Below are positions 1 through 7,278 of a stretch of 41,606 nt of DNA, one piece after another. Origin of the DNA: CAYJFD01 sp964369605 (GTDB lineage Bacteria > Bacteroidota > Bacteroidia > Bacteroidales > UBA932); the NCBI GenBank assembly GCA_964369605.1, contig CAYJFD010000019.1, positions 1 through 41,606 of the forward strand, written 5' to 3'. Each line of letters starts with the position of its first letter. The first letter of the stretch is position 1. Made by a program: the position numbers and the translations under genes. Under the pieces are notes generated by a model that was not told the origin of the DNA, searched no databases, and saw nothing but the letters and a program-made list of their open reading frames with translations.

Positions 1-240
1 TCATTTACAATTAATTTAATGGGGACTTGGTATGACAGGAGTGGTCAGTATCAAGATACTGATGGTAAACTAGTCGATTATACTTCTCCCTGGATTTTAG
101 ATGCTAGAGTTAAATATGATATTCAAAACTTAGGAATATTCATTGATCTCTCTAACATTCTAAATAGTACTCACTATGACTTCGGAGGGCTTCACCTTCC
201 AGGTTTATGGATTACTGCAGGAATTAATATAAGTATATAG
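1..240 (+). CDS. TonB-dependent receptor, C-terminal fragment
   Basis: The reading frame is open from the first base, so this is the 3' end of a gene beginning outside the window; the internal ATG at 19 is not a real start. About 79 residues are visible. They show alternating aromatic and polar residues of outer-membrane beta-strands and a DLSNILNSTHYDFGG segment followed by LPGLWITAG. That resembles the conserved end of TonB-dependent receptors (N-[LI]-[LF]-N-x-x-Y-Y-D and P-G-x-W). Such proteins import siderophores, vitamins or glycans across the outer membrane using the TonB-ExbBD motor. The last residue is Ile rather than the usual Phe. The substrate cannot be told from this fragment. A terminator-like hairpin follows about 25 bp after the stop, so it probably ends its transcription unit. 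Confidence 0.75.
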   Translation, partial: SFTINLMGTWYDRSGQYQDTDGKLVDYTSPWILDARVKYDIQNLGIFIDLSNILNSTHYDFGGLHLPGLWITAGINISI

Positions 241-263
241 ATTCTTATTATTAGTACTCATAT

Positions 264-305
264 AAAGGCGGTCATAGATTTACACTCTTTATGGCCGCTT
301 TGCTT
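264..305 (+). terminator. Terminator-like hairpin after the TonB receptor
   Basis: The arms AAAG(G)CGGTCATA (264-276) and TATGGCCGCTTT (290-301) pair with one bulged G and one G-U pair. The T-run after the stem is poor, so termination may be weak. The right arm overlaps the -33 box of the next promoter. Confidence 0.5.
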
Positions 306-330
306 TATAGTATTTATTTTCCTATATTTG
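299..330 (+). promoter_or_regulatory. Bacteroidetes-type promoter for the beta-propeller lipoprotein
   Basis: TTTG at 299-302 and TATATTTG at 323-330 are separated by exactly 20 bp, a full match to the TTTG / TAnnTTTG consensus. It leaves a leader of roughly 115 nt before the start codon at 451, with a T9 run at about 422-430. Confidence 0.65.
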
Positions 331-450
331 CATCTGAATTAAATGGATACAATGCTATCTGTTGTTTAGTTAGAACTTAAAAGAATTGAAATCAATATAA
401 TTAAACCTCTGACAATCAGCGTTTTTTTTTAAAATAAACAATATTTACGT

Positions 451-1563
451 ATGAAAAAATTACTCTTTGTTGGTATAATGTTATTTATACTAATTGCCTG
501 TAAAAATGAGAATCAAAAAAATAGAATCAACATTGAAACAGAATCTACCAATACAATAGGTTCTATTATTGATTCTGTAAAATATATATCATTTGAAGAG
601 TCTGACAATATTATGTTTAGTGGTAGAGTTGATAAGATGATGGGAAAGGGTGATACTTTATTTCTTTTAGATTTTGATATAACAAAGTCTTTAGTCGCAT
701 ATAACATTGAAGGGGATCTACTTTACAAAGTAAGTCAAGTAGGAAAAAAAGACTCGGAGTATATAGAATTATTCGGTTTCACCATTGATGAACAATATAT
801 TTATGGCTTAGATAATGCAAAAAAAAGAATTATGTTATTTGATATAACTGATGGAGCATACATAAAATCATACGATATTCCTATTCATGCGTATGATATT
901 GCTCTACTTAATGATGGTAATTTTTTACTTAGCTATGACCGCAAGACTAAAGATGGAGGGGTATATGTATTTAACAAGGAATCTGGAGCCGTAAAAAAAA
1001 TATACACTATAGAGAAAGAAAATTATTGTGTATATGCTAATATGAACGTTTTTAGTGAGTCTGACAATAAGATAACCTACTCTAGACATGGTAGCGATGA
1101 AATATATGTTTTTGATAAAGACGATTATCTTAATCCAGAGGTTTATTTTGTTGATTTCGGGAGTTTATCAAGTGCTAATGTAGACAAACTAAGTATTGAT
1201 GAATTTAATAAATCAAAATACATTACTCCTCCAGTTTACCTTTATAATGACTATTTTATTGGACATATGAATATTCCACATTTGCGTGGTTTCTGGAAAC
1301 ATGGAGCATATGCATACGATACAGTGAATAAAATATTCTACAACAATGAGGATATAAGTGATATACTAGTTAACGACATGAAGATCAAAGATGAGTTAGT
1401 TCTTACAATGCTTGGTGTAGCCAATGATAATATCTACTCAATTATTAACGATTATGGAAGATATATTGATTTAGTTAATTTAGGTTTTCCGAAAGCCGAT
1501 AAGCATTTAGAAAAAAAACTGGAAAATAGTATTCCTCTTATTGTAATATATAATCTAAAATAG
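451..1563 (+). CDS. 6-bladed beta-propeller lipoprotein
   Basis: This 370-residue protein starts with a lipoprotein signal (hydrophobic stretch, then LIAC with Cys17), so it is likely lipidated and exported. The body matches the 6-bladed beta-propeller family common in Bacteroidetes: repeated blade strands such as DTLFLLDF, YIYGLDNAKKRIMLFD and DIALLNDGNFLLSYD, and a degenerate form of the family's G-x-G-P-G-E-Y turn (GKKDSEY at about residue 99). These proteins sit beside TonB receptors, surface lipoproteins and thioredoxin-like proteins, and their molecular role is mostly unknown. The next gene, also a lipoprotein, begins 9 nt after this stop codon, so the two are almost certainly co-transcribed. 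Confidence 0.8.
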   Translation: MKKLLFVGIMLFILIACKNENQKNRINIETESTNTIGSIIDSVKYISFEESDNIMFSGRVDKMMGKGDTLFLLDFDITKSLVAYNIEGDLLYKVSQVGKKDSEYIELFGFTIDEQYIYGLDNAKKRIMLFDITDGAYIKSYDIPIHAYDIALLNDGNFLLSYDRKTKDGGVYVFNKESGAVKKIYTIEKENYCVYANMNVFSESDNKITYSRHGSDEIYVFDKDDYLNPEVYFVDFGSLSSANVDKLSIDEFNKSKYITPPVYLYNDYFIGHMNIPHLRGFWKHGAYAYDTVNKIFYNNEDISDILVNDMKIKDELVLTMLGVANDNIYSIINDYGRYIDLVNLGFPKADKHLEKKLENSIPLIVIYNLK

Positions 1564-1571
1564 TGTTATTT

Positions 1572-2096
1572 ATGAAAAATTATTTATTTGTTTGTATATT
1601 AGTTTTGTTCTCTAGTTGTATTGATAACACGCATAAAAATGAAATTAAATTATTAATGTCTAAGAAAGTAAATCTAGAGTTAAATCTTCACAGTAATGAA
1701 AAAGATTCTGTAATAAAAAACGATTACAAAAATAAATTTACTTTGGTTGTCTATCTAGATAAAGAGCAATGCACGCAGTGCGTAATAGATCATTTGTACG
1801 TATATGATTCATTTATGGAATCTCATAAATATTTAAATTATTCTTACATTTTCTCAATAGATAAAAAGAACTATAACGCTATTAATAGGCGAATAAAAGT
1901 AAATAACATTCAATTTCCCATAACTATAGACACATCAGCTACATTTGAAAGATTAAATCCACATATACCTAATAATCCTGACTTACACACGTTCTTATTA
2001 GATGAGGAAAATAATGTCATCTTTGTTGGGGATCCTATTTGGAATATCAAGTCAAGAAAGTTAATGTACAAAAAAATCAATAAAAACATTAATTAG
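1572..2096 (+). CDS. Thioredoxin-fold lipoprotein with a CTQC motif
   Basis: The protein is 174 residues from the ATG at 1572. A GTG nine bases upstream overlaps the previous stop codon but would put extra residues before a good lipoprotein signal (FSSC, Cys16), so ATG is preferred. After a short linker comes a TLVVYLDKEQCTQC segment, a beta-strand followed by CxxC (Cys67 and Cys70), as in thioredoxin/TlpA-like folds. Further on, FPITIDTS and HTFLLDEENNVIFVGDP resemble the peroxiredoxin/TlpA core and its substrate-facing strand, although the cis-proline is not certain. It is probably a periplasm-facing redox or scaffold lipoprotein. Pairing with a beta-propeller lipoprotein is recurrent in this phylum. 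The redox partner is unknown. Confidence 0.65.
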   Translation: MKNYLFVCILVLFSSCIDNTHKNEIKLLMSKKVNLELNLHSNEKDSVIKNDYKNKFTLVVYLDKEQCTQCVIDHLYVYDSFMESHKYLNYSYIFSIDKKNYNAINRRIKVNNIQFPITIDTSATFERLNPHIPNNPDLHTFLLDEENNVIFVGDPIWNIKSRKLMYKKINKNIN

Positions 2097-2189
2097 GTAA
2101 TAGGCTAATTTTAATGATACTATTAGTCGAGTTGCAATAAGTTGATTAAAACTAAATTCTAACTTTTCCAATTGTATTTGTATTTTTTG

Positions 2190-2197
2190 TATATTCG
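2190..2197 (+). promoter_or_regulatory. Probable -7 element for the MaoC/FabG operon
   Basis: TATATTCG matches TAnnTTTG in 7 of 8 positions. No clean TTTG lies 19-21 bp upstream; TTTT at 2164-2167 is the nearest. The bases from here to 2206 match 323-339 (the upstream promoter and first transcribed bases) at 16 of 17 positions. Confidence 0.45.
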
Positions 2198-2226
2198 CAT
2201 CTGAATGAGAAAAATTATATATAATT

Positions 2227-2637
2227 ATGGAAAATAAAATTAAATTACACGATACTTATAGCGAGGAAGTTCGTTTTACTCAGGCAAATGTACAGGCTTT
2301 TGCAGACTGTTCTGGTGACTGTAATCCTATTCACTTAGATGAGGAGTATGCAGCAAAAACTCCTTTTGGGAAACCGATAGTACACGGTTTATTCGCAGCT
2401 GCTGTCTTTTCTAAGGTTTTTGGTACTACTTGGCCAGGTGAGGGAACTATCTATATGTCACAAGAGATGTCTTTTAGAGCTCCTGTATTCGTAGAAAATG
2501 ACTATGTCGCTAAGTTTGAGGTGATAGAGCTGAATGAAGAGAAGCACCGTGCTCGTATTCAATGTACATTAGAAACTGCTGATGGAAAATTAGCGATCAT
2601 AGGTGAAGCTAAATTAATGCATACAAAACGTTTTTAA
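2227..2637 (+). CDS. MaoC-family (R)-specific enoyl-CoA hydratase
   Basis: The 136-residue single hot-dog domain has the hydratase-2 signature: an overhanging segment with Asp31 and His36 in DCNPIHLDEEYA, then FGKPIVHGL. In characterised PhaJ and MaoC hydratases this Asp/His pair adds water to trans-2-enoyl-CoA, giving (R)-3-hydroxyacyl-CoA, or does the reverse. The size is normal for a PhaJ-type monofunctional enzyme. It lies 12 nt upstream of a 3-oxoacyl reductase gene on the same strand. Together they could interconvert acetoacetyl-, (R)-3-hydroxybutyryl- and crotonyl-CoA, or act in fatty-acid metabolism. No PHA synthase is present in the window, so a polymer role is not supported. It is cytosolic, with no signal peptide. 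Confidence 0.8.
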   Translation: MENKIKLHDTYSEEVRFTQANVQAFADCSGDCNPIHLDEEYAAKTPFGKPIVHGLFAAAVFSKVFGTTWPGEGTIYMSQEMSFRAPVFVENDYVAKFEVIELNEEKHRARIQCTLETADGKLAIIGEAKLMHTKRF

Positions 2638-2649
2638 AAATAATATAAT

Positions 2650-3378
2650 ATGAAAAGATTAGAAAATAAAGTAGCTATTATTACTGGAGGTGCTGCGGGA
2701 ATCGGTGCTGCTACAGCTATTAGATTCGTTGAAGAAGGAGCTAAAGTAATAATTTGGGATCTTGACGAGGCTAAGGGTGATGCTTTAGCAAAGGAATTAA
2801 ATATTGAATTTAATAAGGTAAATACTGCTAATTACTCTGATATAGAAGATGCTGCTAAAAAAGTGTTTGAAGCTTATGGTAGAATTGATATTTTAGTTAA
2901 TAATGCAGGTATCACTCGTGATAGTACATTAAAGAAAATGTCTGTTGAACAGTGGCAACAAGTAATTGATGTAAACTTAAGTGGAGTATTTTATTGTACA
3001 AAAGTTATTTCTGAGTATATGCTTCAAAATAATTGGGGTAGAATCTTAAATGCTTCTTCTGTTGTGGGTATTTACGGAAACTTTGGTCAAACAAATTATG
3101 TTGCGACAAAGTCTGCACTGATAGGTATGACAAAGACTCTTGCTAGAGAATTAGGAAGAAAGGGTATTACAGTGAACTGTGTTGCTCCTGGTTTTATCAC
3201 TACAGAAATGGTAGCTGCTATGCCTGAGAATGTATTAGATGGAATGAAAGCAAAAGTTCCAGTAGCACGTCTTGGTAAACCTGAAGAGATAGCAGCAGCC
3301 TACGCTTTTCTAGCTTCAGATGACGCGGCGTACATAAATGGACACACTCTAAGTGTAGATGGTGGAATGACTATTTAG
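2650..3378 (+). CDS. 3-oxoacyl-[ACP]/acetoacetyl-CoA reductase (SDR)
   Basis: A complete 242-residue classical short-chain dehydrogenase. It has the cofactor loop TGGAAGIG (12-19), NNAG (84-87), the structural Asn109, a catalytic Ser136/137 - Tyr150 - Lys154 set (YVATK) and the PGFI segment after the active site. Overall similarity is to FabG and PhaB, which reduce 3-oxoacyl-ACP or acetoacetyl-CoA to the (R)-3-hydroxy form with NADPH. The residue after the second glycine-rich strand is an acidic/hydrophobic mix (IIWDLDE); Asp37 there would favour NADH. The sequence cannot decide between ACP and CoA substrates. It follows the MaoC hydratase by 12 nt and ends at a strong terminator, so the two form a complete two-gene operon. 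Confidence 0.85.
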   Translation: MKRLENKVAIITGGAAGIGAATAIRFVEEGAKVIIWDLDEAKGDALAKELNIEFNKVNTANYSDIEDAAKKVFEAYGRIDILVNNAGITRDSTLKKMSVEQWQQVIDVNLSGVFYCTKVISEYMLQNNWGRILNASSVVGIYGNFGQTNYVATKSALIGMTKTLARELGRKGITVNCVAPGFITTEMVAAMPENVLDGMKAKVPVARLGKPEEIAAAYAFLASDDAAYINGHTLSVDGGMTI

Positions 3379-3413
3379 TAGGTTCTCACAAGAATATAAT
3401 AAGACAGTAAATT

Positions 3414-3444
3414 AGGGAGTACCAAAGGGTGCTCCCTTTTTCTT
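3414..3444 (+). terminator. Rho-independent terminator of the MaoC/FabG operon
   Basis: AGGGAGTACC (3414-3423) and GGTGCTCCCT (3428-3437) form an uninterrupted 10-bp stem (one G-U pair) with an AAAG tetraloop, followed by TTTTCTT. It is one of the best terminators in the window. Confidence 0.85.
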
Positions 3445-3496
3445 AAAAATAAACGAAGTTTCATTAAAATTTAACCCTAATTTTAAACGATTTGCT

Positions 3497-3504
3497 TATA
3501 TTTG
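3497..3504 (+). promoter_or_regulatory. -7 element for the TPR histidine kinase
   Basis: TATATTTG is a perfect TAnnTTTG match 38 bp before the ATG. No TTTG occurs at the usual distance upstream, so the promoter may be weak or activator-dependent. Confidence 0.5.
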
Positions 3505-3542
3505 CTTGTTAATAAACTTTAACTAAAAAACTACTTAGATGG

Positions 3543-5480
3543 ATGAGTAAAATACTATTTATAATAGCTTTTACACTATTAATACTTGGATGTGCAGAGA
3601 AAGACTTATTATATACTTCTTTGGACAGAGATAGAATGTTTGCTAAGTATGATGATAACACTATAAGGATAGAGAATCTTGAATCATCACTAGATAGTGC
3701 TATTACTAAAAAGGATAAATTCCTTGAAGGTTTACTAAAATTAGCTATCGGTAAGAAACTTCGAAATAAATCTCAGTATAACCAAGCATTACAGTTACAT
3801 AGAAGTGCACAGGGCATAGCATACGAGATAAAAGACACATTGATGATAATAAAATCATACAATGAGATGGGAACTGACTTTAGGCGCATCGATGCACAAA
3901 GTGAGGCTATTACTATGCATTACCAAGCCCTTTTTTATAGCGAACTATATTCAGATTCAACCAACTTTCTAGCTAGGAAGCAAAAAACCATCGCTCTAAA
4001 TGGAATAGGAAATATAAGTCTGATACTGGAGTTTTACGATAAAGCAGAGGAGTCATTTAGAAAGTGTCTAGAAATAGAAAAGTTACTCAATAGTGATATA
4101 GGGCTAGCTATCAACTACGCCAACATAGGTACAGTTTACAGCGCAAAAGATATGCGAGACTCAGCTAGGGCATATTTTTACTTATCACTTGATCATAATA
4201 TCAAGGCTAGCTCTCAAATAGGAATATCACTCTGTAATAATCACATAGGAAAATTATACGAGAAGGACGGAGAGCTAGATAAAGCTAAGGAACACTATGT
4301 CAGAGGATATGAGAACATAAAAAATCATAGCGATATTTGGCACAAACTGGTACTACACATATCTATAGCACGAATAAATCTTAAACAAGGAGATTATGAT
4401 GAGGGACTCTGTAATTTAGATAGAGCATTTAAGTATGCGCAAGAGGTATCATCTCCTGAACACTTAGCCTCAGTTTATGAACTATGGGCTGATTATTATG
4501 AAAAAACTGGAGATAATGAGCTCGCACTCTTAAACTTAAAGAAAAGCTATCAATATGCTGATGCGAGTCTTAAGAAGAAAGAGCAAGAATCGTTTATGAG
4601 GTCAAATGTGGACTTCATAACAGAGTTATCTCAAGAGCATGCTCAGTTACAAATCGCAGTAATAGAGCAGCATAAGAAAATGCAAAAGCTACTTTACTTT
4701 TCGGTTATATTATGCATTATAGCCCTAATAATGCTTGTATGTATTCTTTTATTAGTACGAAGTAGAAATAGAAAATTAGTCGAGATAAATACGATGAAGG
4801 ATAGACTATTTTCGATTATATCGCATGATATCAAAAATCCCTTAACTTCTCAGCGTAGTGTACTAGAGTTTATGGTCAATAATATTGATTCATTACCAAA
4901 CGATGCTATTCGTACACAATGTGATGATTTATTGCGCTCATCAGGCTCTTTACTAGATATGCTTTATAACCTTCTAAATTGGTCACAGATAGAATCTAGA
5001 ACAATTCGCTATAATCCTATCAGAGTTGATCTACGCTCTATTGTCAAGGAAATAGAAGAAATGTTTTATATTACGCTTTCTAAGAAAAACATTAAAATCA
5101 ATATAGATATAGCACAAGGTACGCTAGCCTACGGTGACTACAATATGATCTCGATAATTATTCGTAATTTGATAAACAATGCCCTTAAATATTCTCAAAA
5201 CGATTCAGATATTTTACTTTCAGTTACAGACTTTAATGAGAATCTTTGGCAGGTGACGATTAAGGATTATGGAGTAGGAATTAGCCCTGACATCCTCCCT
5301 ACTCTATTCAAACAACGAGCGGTTAAAACTAAATCAGGAACTAGTGGAGAGAGTGGTACTGGCATGGGGTTAATAATCGTAAAACAGATGGTAGAGATGA
5401 ATGGTGGCGAGGTAAGCATAGAGAGCGAGGTAGGTAAAGGTGTGACTGTATCATTCACCCTTAAAAAAAATGATGCCTAA
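3543..5480 (+). CDS. TPR-sensor histidine kinase with N-terminal lipobox
   Basis: The 645-residue protein begins with a hydrophobic segment ending LILGC (Cys17), a lipoprotein-type signal. Residues about 50-370 are helical TPR-like repeats (for example NIGTVYSAKDMRDSARAYFY), predicted to be periplasmic. A transmembrane helix at about 384-405 follows, then a short coiled coil and a kinase core. The core has the H-box ISHDIKNPLT with phospho-acceptor His428, N-box NLINNA (542-547), G1 DYGVGISPD and G2 GTGMGL (605-610). It should therefore autophosphorylate in the cytoplasm in response to something read by the TPRs. It has no receiver domain and no adjacent response regulator, so its partner must be encoded elsewhere. 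The lipobox combined with a later transmembrane helix is unusual. Confidence 0.85.
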   Translation: MSKILFIIAFTLLILGCAEKDLLYTSLDRDRMFAKYDDNTIRIENLESSLDSAITKKDKFLEGLLKLAIGKKLRNKSQYNQALQLHRSAQGIAYEIKDTLMIIKSYNEMGTDFRRIDAQSEAITMHYQALFYSELYSDSTNFLARKQKTIALNGIGNISLILEFYDKAEESFRKCLEIEKLLNSDIGLAINYANIGTVYSAKDMRDSARAYFYLSLDHNIKASSQIGISLCNNHIGKLYEKDGELDKAKEHYVRGYENIKNHSDIWHKLVLHISIARINLKQGDYDEGLCNLDRAFKYAQEVSSPEHLASVYELWADYYEKTGDNELALLNLKKSYQYADASLKKKEQESFMRSNVDFITELSQEHAQLQIAVIEQHKKMQKLLYFSVILCIIALIMLVCILLLVRSRNRKLVEINTMKDRLFSIISHDIKNPLTSQRSVLEFMVNNIDSLPNDAIRTQCDDLLRSSGSLLDMLYNLLNWSQIESRTIRYNPIRVDLRSIVKEIEEMFYITLSKKNIKINIDIAQGTLAYGDYNMISIIIRNLINNALKYSQNDSDILLSVTDFNENLWQVTIKDYGVGISPDILPTLFKQRAVKTKSGTSGESGTGMGLIIVKQMVEMNGGEVSIESEVGKGVTVSFTLKKNDA

Positions 5481-5521
5481 GAGCTAATATATTTATTTCT
5501 ACATAGCATTTATGCTGATAA

Positions 5522-5553
5522 TTTGGCACTTCTGAAAATTATACATACTTTTG
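5522..5553 (+). promoter_or_regulatory. Promoter of the helicase-RRM operon
   Basis: TTTG at 5522-5525 and TACTTTTG at 5546-5553 lie exactly 20 bp apart. Transcription would begin near 5557-5560, about 170 nt before the helicase start codon. Confidence 0.7.
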
Positions 5554-5557
5554 CCGC

Positions 5558-5730
5558 CGAAACAACAAGTAATTTGTGAACTTTTTCTATCCAGAGCCAG
5601 AGTCTATGATATTTTTTGTTGAAAAGTCCGATTATGTACATATTAACTTATATACACATTTGGCAAAAAATATTAGTATAATTAGATTCTTTTGATTTAA
5701 GAAACTTAAGAGTCTTGGAAAAAGTAATGA
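5558..5730 (+). other. Long 5' leader of the DEAD-box helicase
   Basis: No gene is visible in this roughly 170-nt stretch. Close to the start codon are nested inverted repeats: AGATTCTT (5684-5691) with AAGAGTCT (5708-5715), and an alternative TTAAG/CTTAA hairpin between them. Long structured leaders are common on cold-inducible helicase mRNAs, so temperature or self-regulation is plausible. That role is inferred from position and length only. Confidence 0.35.
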
Positions 5731-6858
5731 ATGACATTTAATCAATTAAATCTCTCAGAGCCTATATTAAGAGCTCTTGAAGATAGTAATTATCAAACTC
5801 CTACACCCATTCAAGAGAAAGCTATCCCAGTAGCTATCAAAGGAGGAGATATGTTTGGCTTAGCTCAAACAGGAACAGGCAAGACAGCAGCATTTGCCAT
5901 ACCTATTATAGAACACCTAAGCCATTCAACTACAAATAATAAAGGTAGAAGACCGATAAAAGCATTGGTACTCACTCCTACTCGCGAACTAGCTATTCAA
6001 ATAGAAGAATCATTTACAACATACTCAAAGTATACAGACCTAAGATGTGCTGTAATTTTTGGAGGAGTAAAGCAAGGAAGCCAACAGGCTCAAGTACAAA
6101 GAGGTGTAGATATCCTAATCGCAACGCCAGGTAGACTACTTGATTTTATCAGACAAGGCATCGTAAATCTAAAATCGATACAACACTTTGTTTTAGACGA
6201 AGCTGATAGAATGCTAGATATGGGCTTTATTCACGACATTAAACGATTAATCCCCTTACTTCCAAAGAGAAGACAAACTCTATTATTTTCGGCAACTATG
6301 CCAAAGGAGATAGTTGCAATATCGAAATCGATCCTGCACCATCCTACTCGCGTAGAGGTCGCGCCAGAGTCGTCAATTATAGATATCATAGATCAACACA
6401 TATATTACGTAGAGAAGACACAGCGACTAGAGCTACTAGTTAAAATACTAAGGGAGCACTCCGAAAAAAGTGTTCTTATATTCTCACGTACTAAACACGG
6501 AGCCGACAAGCTCTCTCGCCTACTGAATAAGAAGAATATCAAATGTGAGGCGATCCACGGAAATAAGTCACAAAATGCTAGACAAAATACGCTTAATAGT
6601 TTTAAGAGCGGTAAGCTAAGTGTTCTAGTAGCAACAGACATCGCAGCTAGAGGTATCGATATAGATAATTTAGGTGTAGTAGTAAATTTTGAGCTGCCAG
6701 ATGTGGCAGAGACTTATGTTCACCGCATAGGTAGAACAGGAAGAGCAGGAAACAGTGGCTTAGCATATTCTTTCTGTACTGCAGATGAAAGAAAGATGGT
6801 CAAGGCCATACAAAGATTAACATATAAGAAACTAAATACTGTTTCTATATCAGCATAG
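5731..6858 (+). CDS. DEAD-box ATP-dependent RNA helicase (RhlE-like)
   Basis: A 375-residue minimal helicase core, with almost no C-terminal extension. All motifs are present in order: Phe3 and Q-motif Gln28, Walker A AQTGTGKT (45-52), PTRELAIQ, TPGRL, DEAD (156-159), SAT, then ARGIDI and HRIGRTGRAG in the second RecA domain. It would unwind short RNA duplexes or remodel ribonucleoproteins using ATP, probably in ribosome assembly or mRNA decay. RhlE/CsdA-type proteins in Bacteroidetes often carry longer basic tails. Here the tail is missing and the next gene, 62 nt downstream, encodes a separate small RRM RNA-binding protein that could supply substrate binding. The shared promoter and long leader suggest a cold-shock or stress RNA module. 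Confidence 0.9.
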   Translation: MTFNQLNLSEPILRALEDSNYQTPTPIQEKAIPVAIKGGDMFGLAQTGTGKTAAFAIPIIEHLSHSTTNNKGRRPIKALVLTPTRELAIQIEESFTTYSKYTDLRCAVIFGGVKQGSQQAQVQRGVDILIATPGRLLDFIRQGIVNLKSIQHFVLDEADRMLDMGFIHDIKRLIPLLPKRRQTLLFSATMPKEIVAISKSILHHPTRVEVAPESSIIDIIDQHIYYVEKTQRLELLVKILREHSEKSVLIFSRTKHGADKLSRLLNKKNIKCEAIHGNKSQNARQNTLNSFKSGKLSVLVATDIAARGIDIDNLGVVVNFELPDVAETYVHRIGRTGRAGNSGLAYSFCTADERKMVKAIQRLTYKKLNTVSISA

Positions 6859-6920
6859 TAAAAACATTCGTTAAATGAATGTCATTAAATAGAACACAAA
6901 TAACAATTAAAAAGCAAGGT

Positions 6921-7208
6921 ATGAATATTTACGTATCAAACATAAGCTGGGGCACAAAACGTGAGAGCTTATTAAATTTATTTTCACAATATGGTGAAGT
7001 AGCATCTGCTAATATTATCACTGACCGTGAAACTGGTCGTTCTCGTGGTTTTGGTTTCGTTGAGATGCCAAATGACGAAGAGGCACAAAATGCTATTAAC
7101 TCTTTAAACAACCAAGAGTTCGAAGGCAAGAACCTAAACGTAAACGTAGCTAGAGAAAGAGAAGAAAGATCTGAATCTAGAGGAGGATATAACCGCAGAA
7201 GATACTAA
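6921..7208 (+). CDS. RRM-domain RNA-binding protein
   Basis: The protein is 95 residues from the ATG at 6921. An upstream in-frame ATG at 6879 lies within an ACATTC/GAATGT inverted repeat and would add 14 residues before the RRM, so 6921 is preferred. It is a single RNA recognition motif with RNP-2 IYVSNI (3-8) and RNP-1 RGFGFVEM (42-49), followed by a short Arg/Glu-rich, glycine-containing tail (ending YNRRRY). The aromatic residues Tyr4, Phe44 and Phe46 expected to stack on RNA bases are all present. These small RRM proteins are abundant in Bacteroidetes and are thought to act as RNA chaperones or post-transcriptional regulators. It follows a helicase gene and ends at a terminator, so the two likely form one operon. 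A related protein lies at 38747-39019. Confidence 0.9.
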   Translation: MNIYVSNISWGTKRESLLNLFSQYGEVASANIITDRETGRSRGFGFVEMPNDEEAQNAINSLNNQEFEGKNLNVNVAREREERSESRGGYNRRRY

Positions 7209-7222
7209 TCTTCGTAAACACT

Positions 7223-7264
7223 AAAAAGGATTAAGTCTATTGTATAACGATTTAATCCTTTTTT
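7223..7264 (+). terminator. Terminator of the helicase-RRM operon
   Basis: AAAAGGATTAA (7224-7234) pairs perfectly with TTAATCCTTTT (7252-7262), with a 17-nt loop and T-run. It spans an in-frame TTG at 7240, showing that this codon is not the start of the following gene. Confidence 0.8.
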
Positions 7265-7278
7265 CTAAATTAAGTTAC

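Noticed and set aside
1563..1571. GTG overlapping the stop of the beta-propeller gene as a coupled start
   Set aside because: The ATG at 1572 directly precedes a good lipoprotein signal; three extra residues have no support.
7240..7278. TTG at 7240 as start of the NMO-like gene
   Set aside because: It lies within the terminator hairpin of the preceding operon; the ATG at 7279 gives the normal N-terminus.
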